This document shows, one piece after another, positions 26,023-34,485 of a DNA stretch of 64,000 bases. The stretch is from Stenotrophomonas maltophilia (GTDB lineage: Bacteria > Pseudomonadota > Gammaproteobacteria > Xanthomonadales > Xanthomonadaceae). A model generated the notes under the pieces. That model worked only from the letters and a program-made list of their open reading frames with translations. It was not told the origin of the DNA and did no database searches. The DNA lies in NCBI RefSeq assembly GCF_900186865.1, contig NZ_LT906480.1, forward strand, positions 1,754,001-1,818,000, read 5' to 3'. Within the stretch, counting starts at the first letter, position 1. Each line of letters begins with the position of its first letter. The translations under genes were made by a program, and so were the position numbers.

Positions 26023-26050
26023 TGGGGGTCTTCCAGATGGAGATCCCCCA
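26023..26050 (+). promoter_or_regulatory. start-codon hairpin before the semialdehyde dehydrogenase
   Basis: TGGGGGTCT (26023-26031) can pair with AGATCCCCCA (26041-26050) with one bulged base, loop TCCAGATGG. The A of the ATG is inside the stem and the GGAG ribosome site straddles loop and stem. This would hide the start region of the next gene unless opened. Confidence 0.4.
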
Positions 26051-27414
26051 TGACCGTCGAGATCGTCGACCCGGCCACCGGACAGGTGACCTACCGCCAT
26101 GAACTGATGGGCGCAGCCGACATCGAGCAGCGCCTGCAGGCCGCTGCCGATGCATTTCCGGGCTGGGCAGATCGCTCGCTGCAGGACCGCGGCGCCATCC
26201 TTCGCCAGATCGCCGCGCAGCTGCGCACGCGGCGCGACGACCTGCAGCAGGCGATGACCCACGAGATGGGCAAGCTCAAGGCCGAGGCGCTGGCCGAGGT
26301 CGACAAGTGCGCTGCCGCCTGCGAGTACTATGCCGATCACGCGGCCGACTATCTCAAGCCGCAGCTGATCGATACCGAAGCCCAGCGCAGCTACGTGCGC
26401 TACGAGCCGATCGGCTGCGTGTTCGCGGTGATGCCGTGGAATTTCCCGATCTGGCAGGTATTCCGTTTCCTGGCCCCGGCGTTCATGGCTGGCAACGTCG
26501 CCCTGCTCAAGCACGCCAGCAACGTGCCGCAGTGCGCCGACCTGATCCTGGCGGTGTGCCGTGACGGCGGCCTGCCTGATGGCGTGTTCGACGTGCTGCA
26601 CATCGACAACGACCAGGCCGCCGGCGTGCTGCGCGACGCACGGGTGAAGGCGGCGACGCTGACCGGCAGCGAGCGGGCAGGGCGCTCGATCGCCTCCAAT
26701 GCCGGCAGCCAGCTGAAGAAGTCGGTGATGGAGCTGGGTGGCAGCGATGCCTTCGTGGTGCTCGACGATGCCGACCTCGACAAGACCGTGGCCGCGGCAG
26801 TGAAGTCGCGCTTCGACAACAGCGGGCAGACCTGCATCGCGGCCAAGCGCTTCATCGTGGTCGAGGCGGTGGCCGATGAATTCACCCGTCGCTTTGTACA
26901 GGCGGCGGGCGAGCGCCAGTACGGCGATCCCGATGAGCGCGGTACCACGCTGGCGCCGATGGCTCGCGCCGACCTGCGTGACGAACTGCACAAGCAGGTG
27001 CAGGCCAGCGTGTCCAAGGGCGCGCGGGTGCTGATCGGTGGTGAGCCGATTGCCGGCACCCATGCCGGCTATCCGGCCACGGTGCTCGACCAGGTCGGCC
27101 CGGGCATGCCGGCGTATGACGAGGAGCTGTTCGGGCCGGTGGCCGCAGTGATCCGGGTCAAGGATGAGGCCGAGGCACTGCGCGTGGCCAACGACACCCG
27201 CTTCGGCCTGGGCGGCAGCGTGTGGACCGGCGATCCGGTACGCGGCGAGCGCTTCGCGCAGCGCATGGAATGCGGTGCGGCGTTCGTCAACGCCATCGTC
27301 AAGAGCGACGCGCGGCTGCCGTTCGGCGGCAGCAAGCAGTCAGGCTTTGGTCGGGAGCTGGCCGACCATGGCATCCATGAGTTCATGAACATCAAGACCG
27401 TCTACGTGGCTTGA
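26050..27414 (+). CDS. sad: NAD(P)-dependent succinate-semialdehyde dehydrogenase (Sad/YneI type)
   Basis: 454 residues, shorter than GabD and matching the Sad/YneI subgroup. FAVMPWNFPIWQVFRFLAPA, ALLKHASNVPQCA, ATLTGSERAGRSIASNAG, catalytic Glu in MELGGSDAFVVLDDADL, nucleophile Cys in SGQTCIAAKRFIV, and FVNAIVKSDARLPFGGSKQS are the marks of this group. It turns succinate semialdehyde, the product of GABA transamination, into succinate. Follows potI by 83 bp on the same strand, so it may be expressed with potGHI. A hairpin overlaps its start region. Confidence 0.88.
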   Translation: MTVEIVDPATGQVTYRHELMGAADIEQRLQAAADAFPGWADRSLQDRGAILRQIAAQLRTRRDDLQQAMTHEMGKLKAEALAEVDKCAAACEYYADHAADYLKPQLIDTEAQRSYVRYEPIGCVFAVMPWNFPIWQVFRFLAPAFMAGNVALLKHASNVPQCADLILAVCRDGGLPDGVFDVLHIDNDQAAGVLRDARVKAATLTGSERAGRSIASNAGSQLKKSVMELGGSDAFVVLDDADLDKTVAAAVKSRFDNSGQTCIAAKRFIVVEAVADEFTRRFVQAAGERQYGDPDERGTTLAPMARADLRDELHKQVQASVSKGARVLIGGEPIAGTHAGYPATVLDQVGPGMPAYDEELFGPVAAVIRVKDEAEALRVANDTRFGLGGSVWTGDPVRGERFAQRMECGAAFVNAIVKSDARLPFGGSKQSGFGRELADHGIHEFMNIKTVYVA

Positions 27415-27423
27415 TCCCGAACG

Positions 27424-27478
27424 GTAGTGCCGGCCGCTGGCCGGCATTGCCGGGTTGCCGGCCAGCGGCCGGCACTAC
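27424..27478. repeat. SMAG/GTAG REP dimer
   Basis: GTAGTGCCGGCCGCTGGCCG at 27424 and its inverted copy ending CTAC at 27478, separated by only a few bases. Lies between convergent genes (semialdehyde dehydrogenase and CorA), so it may serve as a transcription-end or RNA-stabilising structure. Confidence 0.9.
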
Positions 27479-27490
27479 CAGAAGCGGGGC

Positions 27491-27559
27491 ATGTGCCACG
27501 ACCAACGGTCGTGGCCTACCGTTTTTGGTGGGTATCGACCGTTGGTCGATACGCGCTAC
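27491..27559. repeat. two further GTAG-type hairpins overlapping the corA-like stop
   Basis: Hairpin one GCCACGACC-aac-GGTCGTGGC (27495-27515) is followed by CTAC. Hairpin two GTATCGACC-gtt-GGTCGATAC (27532-27552) is followed by gCGCTAC, whose CTA (27556-27558) is the TAG stop of the downstream minus-strand gene. Stem sequences differ from the neighbouring SMAG dimer. Confidence 0.8.
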
Positions 27560-28578
27560 AACCACTTCGCGCGCTTGAACAACCGATACAGCCCCACGCA
27601 CACACCGCCCACGCCAACGATCATCAGCGGGTACGACCAGGGTTCGCTCAGCTCCGGCATGTGACTGAAGTTCATGCCGTACCAGCTGGTGATCAGCGTC
27701 GGCGCGGCGAGCAGCGCAGCCCAGGCGCCCAGCCGCTTGACCGTCTCGCCCTGCGCCAGTGTCACCAGCGAAAGGTTCACGCTCAGCGCGGTGCCCAGCA
27801 TCTCGCGCAGGGTGTCGATCACATCGCTGATGCGCACCGCATGGTCATGCACGTCACGCACGTAGAGCTTCACTTCATCGGGAATCAGTTCGCCCTGGTA
27901 GCGGCGCAGCTGCGCCAGCACGTCCTGCAACGGCGCCACCGCCATCCGCATCTTGTTCAGTTCGCGCTTGAGCTCGTACAGCCGCACCACCGTGCTGCGC
28001 TTGTAGGTGTCGGCGAAGATGTCCTTTTCCAGGAGGTCCAGGGTGTCGCGGAAGCGGTGCACGATCGGCAGGTAGTTGTCGACCACGAAGTCGGTCACCG
28101 CGTACAGGCAGTACGACGGACCCATCTTCAGCAGCTGCGGCTCACGCTCGACGCGTGCGCGCACCGGTGCGTAGGACAGCGAGGCGCCGTGGCGGACCGT
28201 CACCAGGAAGCGCGGGCCGAGGAAGGCATGGGTTTCGCCATACTGGATGCGTTCGTCGACCATCTGCGCGGTGGTCACCACCACGAACAACGAGCTGCCA
28301 TAGGTCTCGACCTTGGGCCGTTGGTGCGCATTGCGCGCATCCTCGATGGCCAGGTCGTGCAGGCAGAATTCTTCCTGCAGTTTCAGCAGCACGTCTTCGT
28401 TGGGGTCGTACAGGCCGACCCAGACGAAGCCGTTGCCGCTGGCAATGACATCGCTGATGGCATCCAGGCTGATGTCGTGGCGCTTGCCCTCGTCATCGTA
28501 GTGGACGCAGTTGATGACGCAGGTAGGGTTGGCCGAAGCGGGGGCGGAAGCGGAGGCGGGCAATGACATGCCCGCCAT
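27556..28578 (-). CDS. corA: CorA-family magnesium/cobalt transporter
   Basis: About 340 residues (start ATG 28569 MSLPASASAP or the codon at 28578). A large soluble N-terminal domain (IEDARNAHQRPKVETYGSSL, FLGPRFLVTVRHG) and a long helix region precede two C-terminal membrane helices. The selectivity motif YGMNF is at the end of the first helix (LITSWYGMNFSHMPEL), followed by the last helix and a basic tail (YRLFKRAKWL). Forms a pentameric divalent-cation channel in the inner membrane. The TAG stop lies within a GTAG-type REP. It lies next to the corC-containing group but is 6 bp downstream of the DUF4105 gene on the same strand, so it may share its transcript. Confidence 0.91.
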   Translation of the reverse strand: MAGMSLPASASAPASANPTCVINCVHYDDEGKRHDISLDAISDVIASGNGFVWVGLYDPNEDVLLKLQEEFCLHDLAIEDARNAHQRPKVETYGSSLFVVVTTAQMVDERIQYGETHAFLGPRFLVTVRHGASLSYAPVRARVEREPQLLKMGPSYCLYAVTDFVVDNYLPIVHRFRDTLDLLEKDIFADTYKRSTVVRLYELKRELNKMRMAVAPLQDVLAQLRRYQGELIPDEVKLYVRDVHDHAVRISDVIDTLREMLGTALSVNLSLVTLAQGETVKRLGAWAALLAAPTLITSWYGMNFSHMPELSEPWSYPLMIVGVGGVCVGLYRLFKRAKWL

Positions 28579-28584
28579 CGTGCG

Positions 28585-29835
28585 TCAGGGCCGTGTTTCG
28601 GACAAGTGAGGACGACGCGCCAGCACCCACGCCAGTGCCATGTGCACCGGCAGCAGCAGCACGATCCACTGCACGTTGTACTGCGCCTGCAGGCTCAGCC
28701 AGTGCAGCACCAGCGCGGCCACCGCCTGTACCGCCAGCAGCCACAGCACGATCCTGAACATGCGTCCCGGCACGCGCCGGCGCAGCAGTGCGATCGCGCC
28801 CGGCAGCAGCAGCACGGCCAGTGGCGAAAGCAGCAGCAGGTTGCGGTTGGCCCATGCGGCGTAGTGGATGCTGAAGCCCCACAGGAACACCAGCACGCCA
28901 CCGAACAGGGCGCACAGCAGCCAGAACGGCAGGGCCAGCCCGGCCAGCAGGCGCGGGCGGTCGCGCAGCGCCAGCACGCCAGCGGCGATCACCAGGCCAC
29001 ACAGCAGCCACGGCCACCAGCGGCGTGCGAACTCCTTCGGCTCCGGATCGATACGGTGCGGCAACAGTTCCTGTTCGGACTGCACCAGCGGCCGGCCATC
29101 GCTGTTGCGTGCCTGGCGCAGGGCATCGGCCAGGCGCATCGGCACGAACGCTTCCTGCCAGCGCGACAGCGGCTGGTCGGCGAACGGTCCGAGGCCTACA
29201 TCGAAGCCCAGCCACATCCATGGTGCCGGCGAGGCCAGACGGACCGATTCACTGCGATAGGTGTTGCCACGCGAGCGCCCCGACAGCTGCGACTGCAGGC
29301 CGCCGCCGAGCGCCTTGTCCAGCGTGTCGCGCACCATCGTGGCGCAGTTGGCGGTGTAGTAATCGTAGTGGTAACGCGCGTTTTCCGGCTTGGCCCGCTC
29401 GGCCAGGCCGGCGGCCAGCGAGCGCGCCTGGTCCGGGCGCAGGTCCAGCCATTGCACGCTGGCGCCACGGCCGGTCTCGTCGTAGTACGACAGGTCCTGC
29501 TGCAGCGGCAGCGCCACCAGGTAGTACATCATGTCGCCGCGCGCGAAGCGGCTGATGAAATCGTCCTCGGACGGATCGAAGTAGCCGAAGTTGTACGAGG
29601 TCGCTTCACCGCTGAGCGGATCGACCACCACGATGGCGTCATGGCCGAAGCGTTCGAAGAACACCGTGCCCGGCTGCATGGTCACCACGCCGATGCGCGG
29701 AGCAGGGGCTTCAGCGCTGGCCGCGGGCACGGCAGGTATGGCCGGCGCCGGCTGCGCGAAGGCGGCCAGCGGCAGGGCCAAGGCCAGCACGTAGAGTGCC
29801 AGCCACACCATGAGGATCAGGCCGCGGCGCTTCAA
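28585..29835 (-). CDS. DUF4105/Lnb_N domain membrane protein
   Basis: 416 residues: an N-terminal signal/anchor helix (ILMVWLALYVLALALPLAAF), a periplasmic domain (~45-230), then five to six membrane helices to the C terminus. The periplasmic domain shows the DUF4105 signature: FFERFGHDAIVVV, SYNFGYFDPSEDDF, and the presumed catalytic Cys in YHYDYYTANCATMVRDTLDK. Family knowledge: DUF4105 (PF13387) was renamed Lnb_N because Enterococcus Lnb is a lipoprotein N-acyltransferase. The gene overlaps corC by ATGA, the position held by lnt (apolipoprotein N-acyltransferase) in E. coli. A role in lipoprotein or lipid acyl chemistry is therefore attractive but is inference. Confidence 0.82.
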   Translation of the reverse strand: MKRRGLILMVWLALYVLALALPLAAFAQPAPAIPAVPAASAEAPAPRIGVVTMQPGTVFFERFGHDAIVVVDPLSGEATSYNFGYFDPSEDDFISRFARGDMMYYLVALPLQQDLSYYDETGRGASVQWLDLRPDQARSLAAGLAERAKPENARYHYDYYTANCATMVRDTLDKALGGGLQSQLSGRSRGNTYRSESVRLASPAPWMWLGFDVGLGPFADQPLSRWQEAFVPMRLADALRQARNSDGRPLVQSEQELLPHRIDPEPKEFARRWWPWLLCGLVIAAGVLALRDRPRLLAGLALPFWLLCALFGGVLVFLWGFSIHYAAWANRNLLLLSPLAVLLLPGAIALLRRRVPGRMFRIVLWLLAVQAVAALVLHWLSLQAQYNVQWIVLLLPVHMALAWVLARRPHLSETRP

Positions 29836-30713
29836 GCGTCGTCCTGCGCGTCCGGCGGCAGCACGGTCACGTGGAAGGCCTGTACCCGGCGCGCATCGGC
29901 GCGGGCCACGCGGAACATGAAGCGGTCCAGCGCCAGCTCGTCACCGACTTCCGGCAGGTGGCCCACGGCCTCGGTGACCAGGCCGCCGATGGTGTCGTAG
30001 TCCTCGTCGGAGAACGTCGCGCCGAAACGCTCGTTGAAGTCGCCGATCGGGGTCAGCGCGTCGACCACGTACTGGCCGTCGGACTGGATCGCGATCTGCG
30101 CCGAGGGATCCTCGGCCTCGTCATGCTCATCGTCGATCTCGCCGACGATCTGTTCCAGCACGTCCTCGATGGTGACCAGGCCGGCGACACCGCCGTACTC
30201 GTCCACCACGATGGCCATGTGGTTGCGCGACAGGCGGAACTCCTTCAGCAGCACGTTGAGCTTCTTCGCTTCCGGGATCAGGACCGCCGGGCGCAGCAGC
30301 TCGCGCACGTTGGCCGGACCGTTGTCGGCGACCACGCCGCGCAGCAGGTCCTTGGCCAGCAGGATGCCAAGGATGTCGTCCTTGTTCTCGCCGTGCACCG
30401 GGAAGCGTGAATGGCCGGATTCGACCACCTGCTTCATCAGTTCCAGGAAGGGCGCTTCAACCGGCAGCGAGACCATCTGCGAGCGCGAGATCATCACGTC
30501 CCCCACGGTCAGCTCGGCCACCGAAATGGCGCCTTCCATCATCTTCAGGGTATCGGCGGCGATCAGACCCTCTTCCTGCGCGGTGTGCAGGACAGCGACC
30601 AGCTCGTCGCGGGTATGGGGTTCGCCGGAGAAGGCGGAGGTCAGGCGTTCAAGCCAGCCGCGCTTCTTTTCACTGTGCTCCGCAGGGGAGCTACTACTGT
30701 CGTCTTCTGACAT
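29832..30713 (-). CDS. corC: CorC/YbeX CBS-domain protein
   Basis: 293 residues without membrane helices: the short form of the HlyC/CorC family. Two CBS domains: one opening VGDVMISRSQMVSLPVEAPF with GHSRFPVHGENKDDILGIL, the second with MAIVVDEYGGVAGLVTIEDV. A CorC_HlyC transporter-associated domain closes the protein (YDTIGGLVTEAVGHLPEVGD). Linked to magnesium/cobalt efflux and, with YbeY and YbeZ, to ribosome maturation. It is followed by the DUF4105 gene with a four-base overlap. A terminator-like hairpin lies just upstream, so the unit begins here. Confidence 0.92.
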   Translation of the reverse strand: MSEDDSSSSPAEHSEKKRGWLERLTSAFSGEPHTRDELVAVLHTAQEEGLIAADTLKMMEGAISVAELTVGDVMISRSQMVSLPVEAPFLELMKQVVESGHSRFPVHGENKDDILGILLAKDLLRGVVADNGPANVRELLRPAVLIPEAKKLNVLLKEFRLSRNHMAIVVDEYGGVAGLVTIEDVLEQIVGEIDDEHDEAEDPSAQIAIQSDGQYVVDALTPIGDFNERFGATFSDEDYDTIGGLVTEAVGHLPEVGDELALDRFMFRVARADARRVQAFHVTVLPPDAQDDA

Positions 30714-30719
30714 CTCTGG

Positions 30720-30744
30720 AAAAAAGGCACCCGGCAGGCCGGGC
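30720..30744 (-). terminator. Rho-independent terminator
   Basis: Read on the minus strand: CGCCCGG-cctg-CCGGGTG, seven pairs with one G-T, then CC and six T. It follows the hypothetical gene at 30778-31368 and precedes corC, separating the two units. Confidence 0.65.
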
Positions 30745-30777
30745 GTTGACCCAAGTCTAGCAGGATGTGACGGCCTG

Positions 30778-31368
30778 TCAGTGACTGCCGGTGGCCGGGG
30801 CTGGGGCGGCTGCGGCCGGCTTCTCTTCGGGCAGGTCCAGGCTGTAGGTGCAGCCGGCCAGGGTCTTGCCCGGGTGGGAGGCCACGGTGGAGACGCTGAG
30901 GATGATCGACTCGATCTGGGCCTCGCCGGTCTTCGGGTCAGTCACGTCGCGGCTGACCAGCTCGCGGCCGGCCATGAACTTGCCGTCCTGGTCGTAGCCG
31001 GTCTCCAATTCCAGCCGTTTGGCCAGTGGGCGTGGGTCGGCCTGGTCGAGGACGGCCATGACGCTGGCGCCGGCCACCGCCACCCGATCGGTCTGTTGGC
31101 CGAAGACGGTGATCGGGCTGGCCAGCCGGAACTCGCTCATGAACTGGTTGCCCTGCGGCAGCGGCTGCAGGCCCTGGGCCACGGCCTTCAGCGGATCGGC
31201 CAGCAGCGGCGCCAGCGCGGCCTGCTCGGCCACGCCCTGGCGGCATTCGATCAGGGCCGGCAGGTCCAGGCGGGTGGCGAAGGCGGAGGGAGCGGCGAGG
31301 GCACAGAGCAGGGGCAGACAGCAGCGCAGTGACACGGTCGGTTTCCGCAGGCGAGGGGCCGCCATCAT
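30778..31368 (-). CDS. hypothetical secreted/periplasmic protein
   Basis: 196 residues with a Sec signal peptide (VSLRCCLPLLCALAAPSAFA, cleavage about residue 31). The mature part has a DLPALIECRQ opening with a Cys, a second Cys near the end (LAGCTYSLDLPEE), possibly forming a disulfide, and a low-complexity Pro/Ala tail. Two ATGs (31368, 31365) overlap the stop of the upstream membrane-protein gene, so the two are coupled. No family recognised. Confidence 0.75.
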   Translation of the reverse strand: MMAAPRLRKPTVSLRCCLPLLCALAAPSAFATRLDLPALIECRQGVAEQAALAPLLADPLKAVAQGLQPLPQGNQFMSEFRLASPITVFGQQTDRVAVAGASVMAVLDQADPRPLAKRLELETGYDQDGKFMAGRELVSRDVTDPKTGEAQIESIILSVSTVASHPGKTLAGCTYSLDLPEEKPAAAAPAPATGSH

Positions 31369-31973
31369 AGCCCCGGCGAGCGTCGGAACAGCCCGCTGAG
31401 AAGGCGCAGGAAACCGGTCATCGCCCGCCGTACGACCATCAGTGAGAGAGTCAGCACGACCGCAAGCATGGCGACCTGCATCGATTGCCCCGCGATGCGC
31501 GCCACCGCCGGCCACAGGCCCGGGCTGGTCAGCCAGGGCATCAGTTCCGCCGCGGCTGTCCTGGCCACTTTCATGTAGATCACGGCCAGCACGAACAGCA
31601 CCAGCAGCGAGGTGCGGCTGGCGTGGAAGAACGGCAGTGCATTGACCGGCCTGCCAAACCGCTGCTGCAGCAGCGTTCGCCACAGCACTGGCAAGGTCAA
31701 GGCACCGACCAGTATCAGCACCATCGACGTTTCCCACAGCCCTGGCAGGTGGGCGGGTTCCGCTCTACCTGTGAAGTGCGGGCCGAACATGCCGATCGCC
31801 AGCCCGGCCAGCAGGCACACGGGCGACAGCAGGGCCAGGCTGCGCAGCAGCCAGTGCCTGCCGCTGGGGGCGCGGGCGCTGATGCGGCGCACGGTGTGAG
31901 CGCCCAGCACCAGCAGGCCCGCGAGCAGGCCGGCGGCCATCGCAAACGTCGTGAAGCTGTTCCCTGGGTTCAT
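31365..31973 (-). CDS. hypothetical polytopic membrane protein
   Basis: 202 residues with about five hydrophobic segments (FAMAAGLLAGLLVLGAHTV, LLSPVCLLAGLAIGMFG, TSMVLILVGALTLPVLW, TSLLVLFVLAVIYM, AMLAVVLTLSLMVV) and a basic C terminus ending FRRSPGL. The ATG at 31973 fits the first helix. It overlaps the secreted-protein gene downstream by ATGA, suggesting a joint function. Family not recognised. Confidence 0.72.
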   Translation of the reverse strand: MNPGNSFTTFAMAAGLLAGLLVLGAHTVRRISARAPSGRHWLLRSLALLSPVCLLAGLAIGMFGPHFTGRAEPAHLPGLWETSMVLILVGALTLPVLWRTLLQQRFGRPVNALPFFHASRTSLLVLFVLAVIYMKVARTAAAELMPWLTSPGLWPAVARIAGQSMQVAMLAVVLTLSLMVVRRAMTGFLRLLSGLFRRSPGL

Positions 31974-32047
31974 CCTTTTTCCTTCCGCGTCCTGGCCGGT
32001 GTTGAACAGTAGCTCAGCGCATGGCTGGCACTCCAGCCGTGGCGCAG

Positions 32048-32656
32048 TCAGGGCGGACTCCAGCGCGTGGTCGCTGGGTACCAGCGCAGCCTGACCGGGT
32101 AGCCCAGTCGCGCCTGCAGGTGGTCACGCACGGCCGCCGCCGTCGCGCGGTTGGCTGGGGTATCCCGCAGCTCCACCTCCAGCTCCCCGGTCTTGACATC
32201 CAGGCCATGGCCGAACAGGTCGGGCAGCTGGGCCCGCAGCCAGTCCTGCTGTGCGTGCAGGCGGCGCGTCATCTCCGCTTCGGTCATCGCGGCGCCGGTG
32301 ATGTAGCGCACACGTTGCGGGCCATCCGCCCCTGGATGTGTCTCATCGGCCTCGGGTGCGGCGCCTGTCAGTCGCACGACAACGTTCCAGCCCCTCGCAT
32401 TGTCCACCCAGATGCCGGCCAGACGTGCCGCGTGCCGCGCTTCCAGGCGCTCGATCAGTGCCCGTTGCTGGGCAGTGGCGACGATGTTGCGGGTGTCGCG
32501 CTCGCTGCTGCCGAAGAACGCCCTTAGTTCGGCGATCTTTGCGGCGATGTCGGCCTCGCTGTCGCTGGCGGGGAACGGTGAGGGACGGTCAGGATCGGGC
32601 ATCAGGCCTGCCCCGGACTGCAGTAGCGCGGCAAGCACAAGTGCGGGCAGGGTCAT
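32048..32656 (-). CDS. hypothetical exported protein
   Basis: 202 residues. The N terminus MTLPALVLAALLQSGAGLMP is a plausible signal peptide. The rest is soluble, mixed alpha/beta, with GIWVDNARGWNVVVRLTG and a C-terminal domain (VKTGELEVELRDTPANRATA, LQARLGYPVRLRWYP) that looks like a repeat-type periplasmic fold. An in-between gap of 74 bp separates it from the membrane-protein gene downstream, and 48 bp from ybeY upstream. No known family identified. Confidence 0.7.
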   Translation of the reverse strand: MTLPALVLAALLQSGAGLMPDPDRPSPFPASDSEADIAAKIAELRAFFGSSERDTRNIVATAQQRALIERLEARHAARLAGIWVDNARGWNVVVRLTGAAPEADETHPGADGPQRVRYITGAAMTEAEMTRRLHAQQDWLRAQLPDLFGHGLDVKTGELEVELRDTPANRATAAAVRDHLQARLGYPVRLRWYPATTRWSPP

Positions 32657-32704
32657 GCTGCGCTCCTCTTCCGTGAGTGCGTGGGCTCGGAACAGGGCCC
32701 GGTG

Positions 32705-33190
32705 TCAGCGCTCGCCCGCGTAGGGGTCGTCGATGCCCAGCTCGGCCAGGATCTCCCGTTCCAGCTGTTCCATCGCTTCGGCTTCCTTGTCGTCCTCGTG
32801 GTCCCAGCCGAGCAGGTGCAGCACGCCGTGCACGGTCAGGTGCGCGTAGTGGGCGTTGAGCGCCTTGCCCTGTTCGTCGGCCTCCCGCGCTACGACCGGT
32901 GCACAGATCACCAGATCGCCGAGCAGCGGGAACTTGACGCCCTTGGGCAGGCCTTCGGGCACTTCGGCCGGGAAGCTGAGCACGTTGGTGGCGTAGTCCT
33001 TGCCACGGTAGTGGCGGTTCAACGACTGGCCTTCCTTGGCGTCGACCACGCGGATGGCCAGGTCGGCCTCGCGGATGCGGCCCTTCAGCGCGGCAGCCAC
33101 CCACTTGCGGAAGCTCACTGCCGCCGGCAGGCCGGCACGTGGCAGGGCATAACTGACGGCGACGTCCAGTCGCACGGGACCACGGGTCAT
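32705..33190 (-). CDS. ybeY: endoribonuclease YbeY
   Basis: 161 residues. The zinc-binding signature is complete: [20 protein letters not shown] (HGxxHLxGxDH). [20 protein letters not shown] and [16 protein letters not shown] are the other two hallmark blocks. Needed for 16S rRNA 3'-end maturation and ribosome quality control. Its start overlaps the ybeZ stop (ATGA), the usual ybeZ-ybeY order. Confidence 0.95.
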   Translation of the reverse strand: MTRGPVRLDVAVSYALPRAGLPAAVSFRKWVAAALKGRIREADLAIRVVDAKEGQSLNRHYRGKDYATNVLSFPAEVPEGLPKGVKFPLLGDLVICAPVVAREADEQGKALNAHYAHLTVHGVLHLLGWDHEDDKEAEAMEQLEREILAELGIDDPYAGER

Positions 33191-34173
33191 GGAGTTGCTC
33201 CAGGTTGGATCTGATGCAGGTCGCGGCGGTCGTAGGCGCTGACGATACGCGCCACCAGCGGGTGGCGGACCACGTCGCGGGATTCGAAGAAGGTGAAGCT
33301 GACACCCTGCACGTCGCGCAGCACATCGATGGCATCGCGCAGGCCCGACTTCACGTGCTTGGGCAGGTCGGTCTGGGTCAGGTCACCGGTGACCACCGCG
33401 GTGGAGCCGTAGCCGAGGCGGGTCAGGAACATCTTCATCTGCTCGATGGTGGTGTTCTGTGCTTCGTCCAGGATCACGAACGCATCGTTGAGCGTGCGGC
33501 CGCGCATATAGGCCAGCGGCGCGATCTCGATGACGTTCCTTTCCAGCAGCTTGACCACCTTTTCCACGCCCATCATTTCGTACAGGGCGTCGTACAGCGG
33601 TCGCAGATAGGGATCGACCTTCTGGCTCAGGTCGCCGGGCAGGAAGCCCAGCTTCTCGCCGGCTTCCACCGCGGGGCGGACCAGGATCAGCCGCTGCACC
33701 CGCGATTCGTTCAGCGCTTCGACCGCGCTGGCCACGGCCAGGAAGGTCTTGCCGGTGCCGGCCGGCCCGATGCCGAAGTTGATGTCGTGGGTTGCGATCT
33801 GGTGCAGGTAGCGGGCCTGGTTGGCACCGCGCCCGCGTACCGTGCCGCGCTTGACCTTGATCGCCACCTCCTGCGCTTCGTAGGAGCGCTCGGCGATCTG
33901 CTCGACATTGGCCTGCGCCAGGCGCAGGTGGATGGCGTGGTTGTCGAAGGTGGTTTCGCCGGCTTCGGCGTACAGCGCTTCAACCAGCTTCTGCGCCTCG
34001 ACGATGGCTTCGTTCGGCCCGCTGATGCGGAACACGAAGCCACGGTTGGCGATTTCCACGCCGAGTTTCAGTTCGATCTGCCGCAGGTGCCCGTCGAACG
34101 GGCCACACAGGTTGGCCAGCCGTTCGTTGTCTTCCGGCGACAGGGTGAAGTCTCGATGCTCGATGCTTTTCAT
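33187..34173 (-). CDS. ybeZ: PhoH-like ATPase YbeZ
   Basis: 328 residues from ATG 34173 ([20 protein letters not shown]). Walker A is GPAGTGKT, followed by [20 protein letters not shown]; Walker B is [13 protein letters not shown]; then [20 protein letters not shown]. These define the PhoH/YbeZ NTPase family, which works with YbeY in rRNA metabolism. The frame stays open 107 codons upstream, but that sequence lies in the regulatory region and is not family-like. First gene of its unit; the 481-bp region upstream carries the repeated TCCACA elements. Confidence 0.93.
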   Translation of the reverse strand: MKSIEHRDFTLSPEDNERLANLCGPFDGHLRQIELKLGVEIANRGFVFRISGPNEAIVEAQKLVEALYAEAGETTFDNHAIHLRLAQANVEQIAERSYEAQEVAIKVKRGTVRGRGANQARYLHQIATHDINFGIGPAGTGKTFLAVASAVEALNESRVQRLILVRPAVEAGEKLGFLPGDLSQKVDPYLRPLYDALYEMMGVEKVVKLLERNVIEIAPLAYMRGRTLNDAFVILDEAQNTTIEQMKMFLTRLGYGSTAVVTGDLTQTDLPKHVKSGLRDAIDVLRDVQGVSFTFFESRDVVRHPLVARIVSAYDRRDLHQIQPGATP

Positions 34174-34273
34174 TGCTTCGGGTGGGGCGGACGCCTTCCA
34201 CCGCAGTGTATTCAGGGGAGACAAGGGTAGCGCGCGTGCGGGGCACACGGCCAGCAGACGGTCGATACAGCGT

Positions 34274-34318
34274 TTTCCACACCCGGTGTGGACGGGGGGC
34301 GCGAAAACCTGTGGATAG
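34274..34318. promoter_or_regulatory. composite TCCACA-box element, copy 1 (DnaA-box-like)
   Basis: TTTCCACA-N5-TGTGGA (palindrome, core 34276-34292) then 13 bases and AACCTGTGGATAG (34306-34318). TTTTCCACA (34273) and TGTGGATAG (34310) are each one base from the consensus DnaA box TTATCCACA or its complement. The same layout with identical spacing recurs exactly 212 bp on. Located in the 481-bp region between divergent ybeZ and the exporter operon. Confidence 0.6.
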
Positions 34319-34485
34319 ACCTTCGCAATGCTTGTGCCACAAGGCCCATGAGGTCCTGGTGAAAAAAACGTCATGGTCGCTCGTCGCTTCGGCAGCACTG
34401 CCACGGGGGCCTGCACGGGGGCATTCATCGTGACGACAGTGCAGGTTTCGTTGCCGGGTGAGCAACAAAGCTGGGCGCTGGCGGA

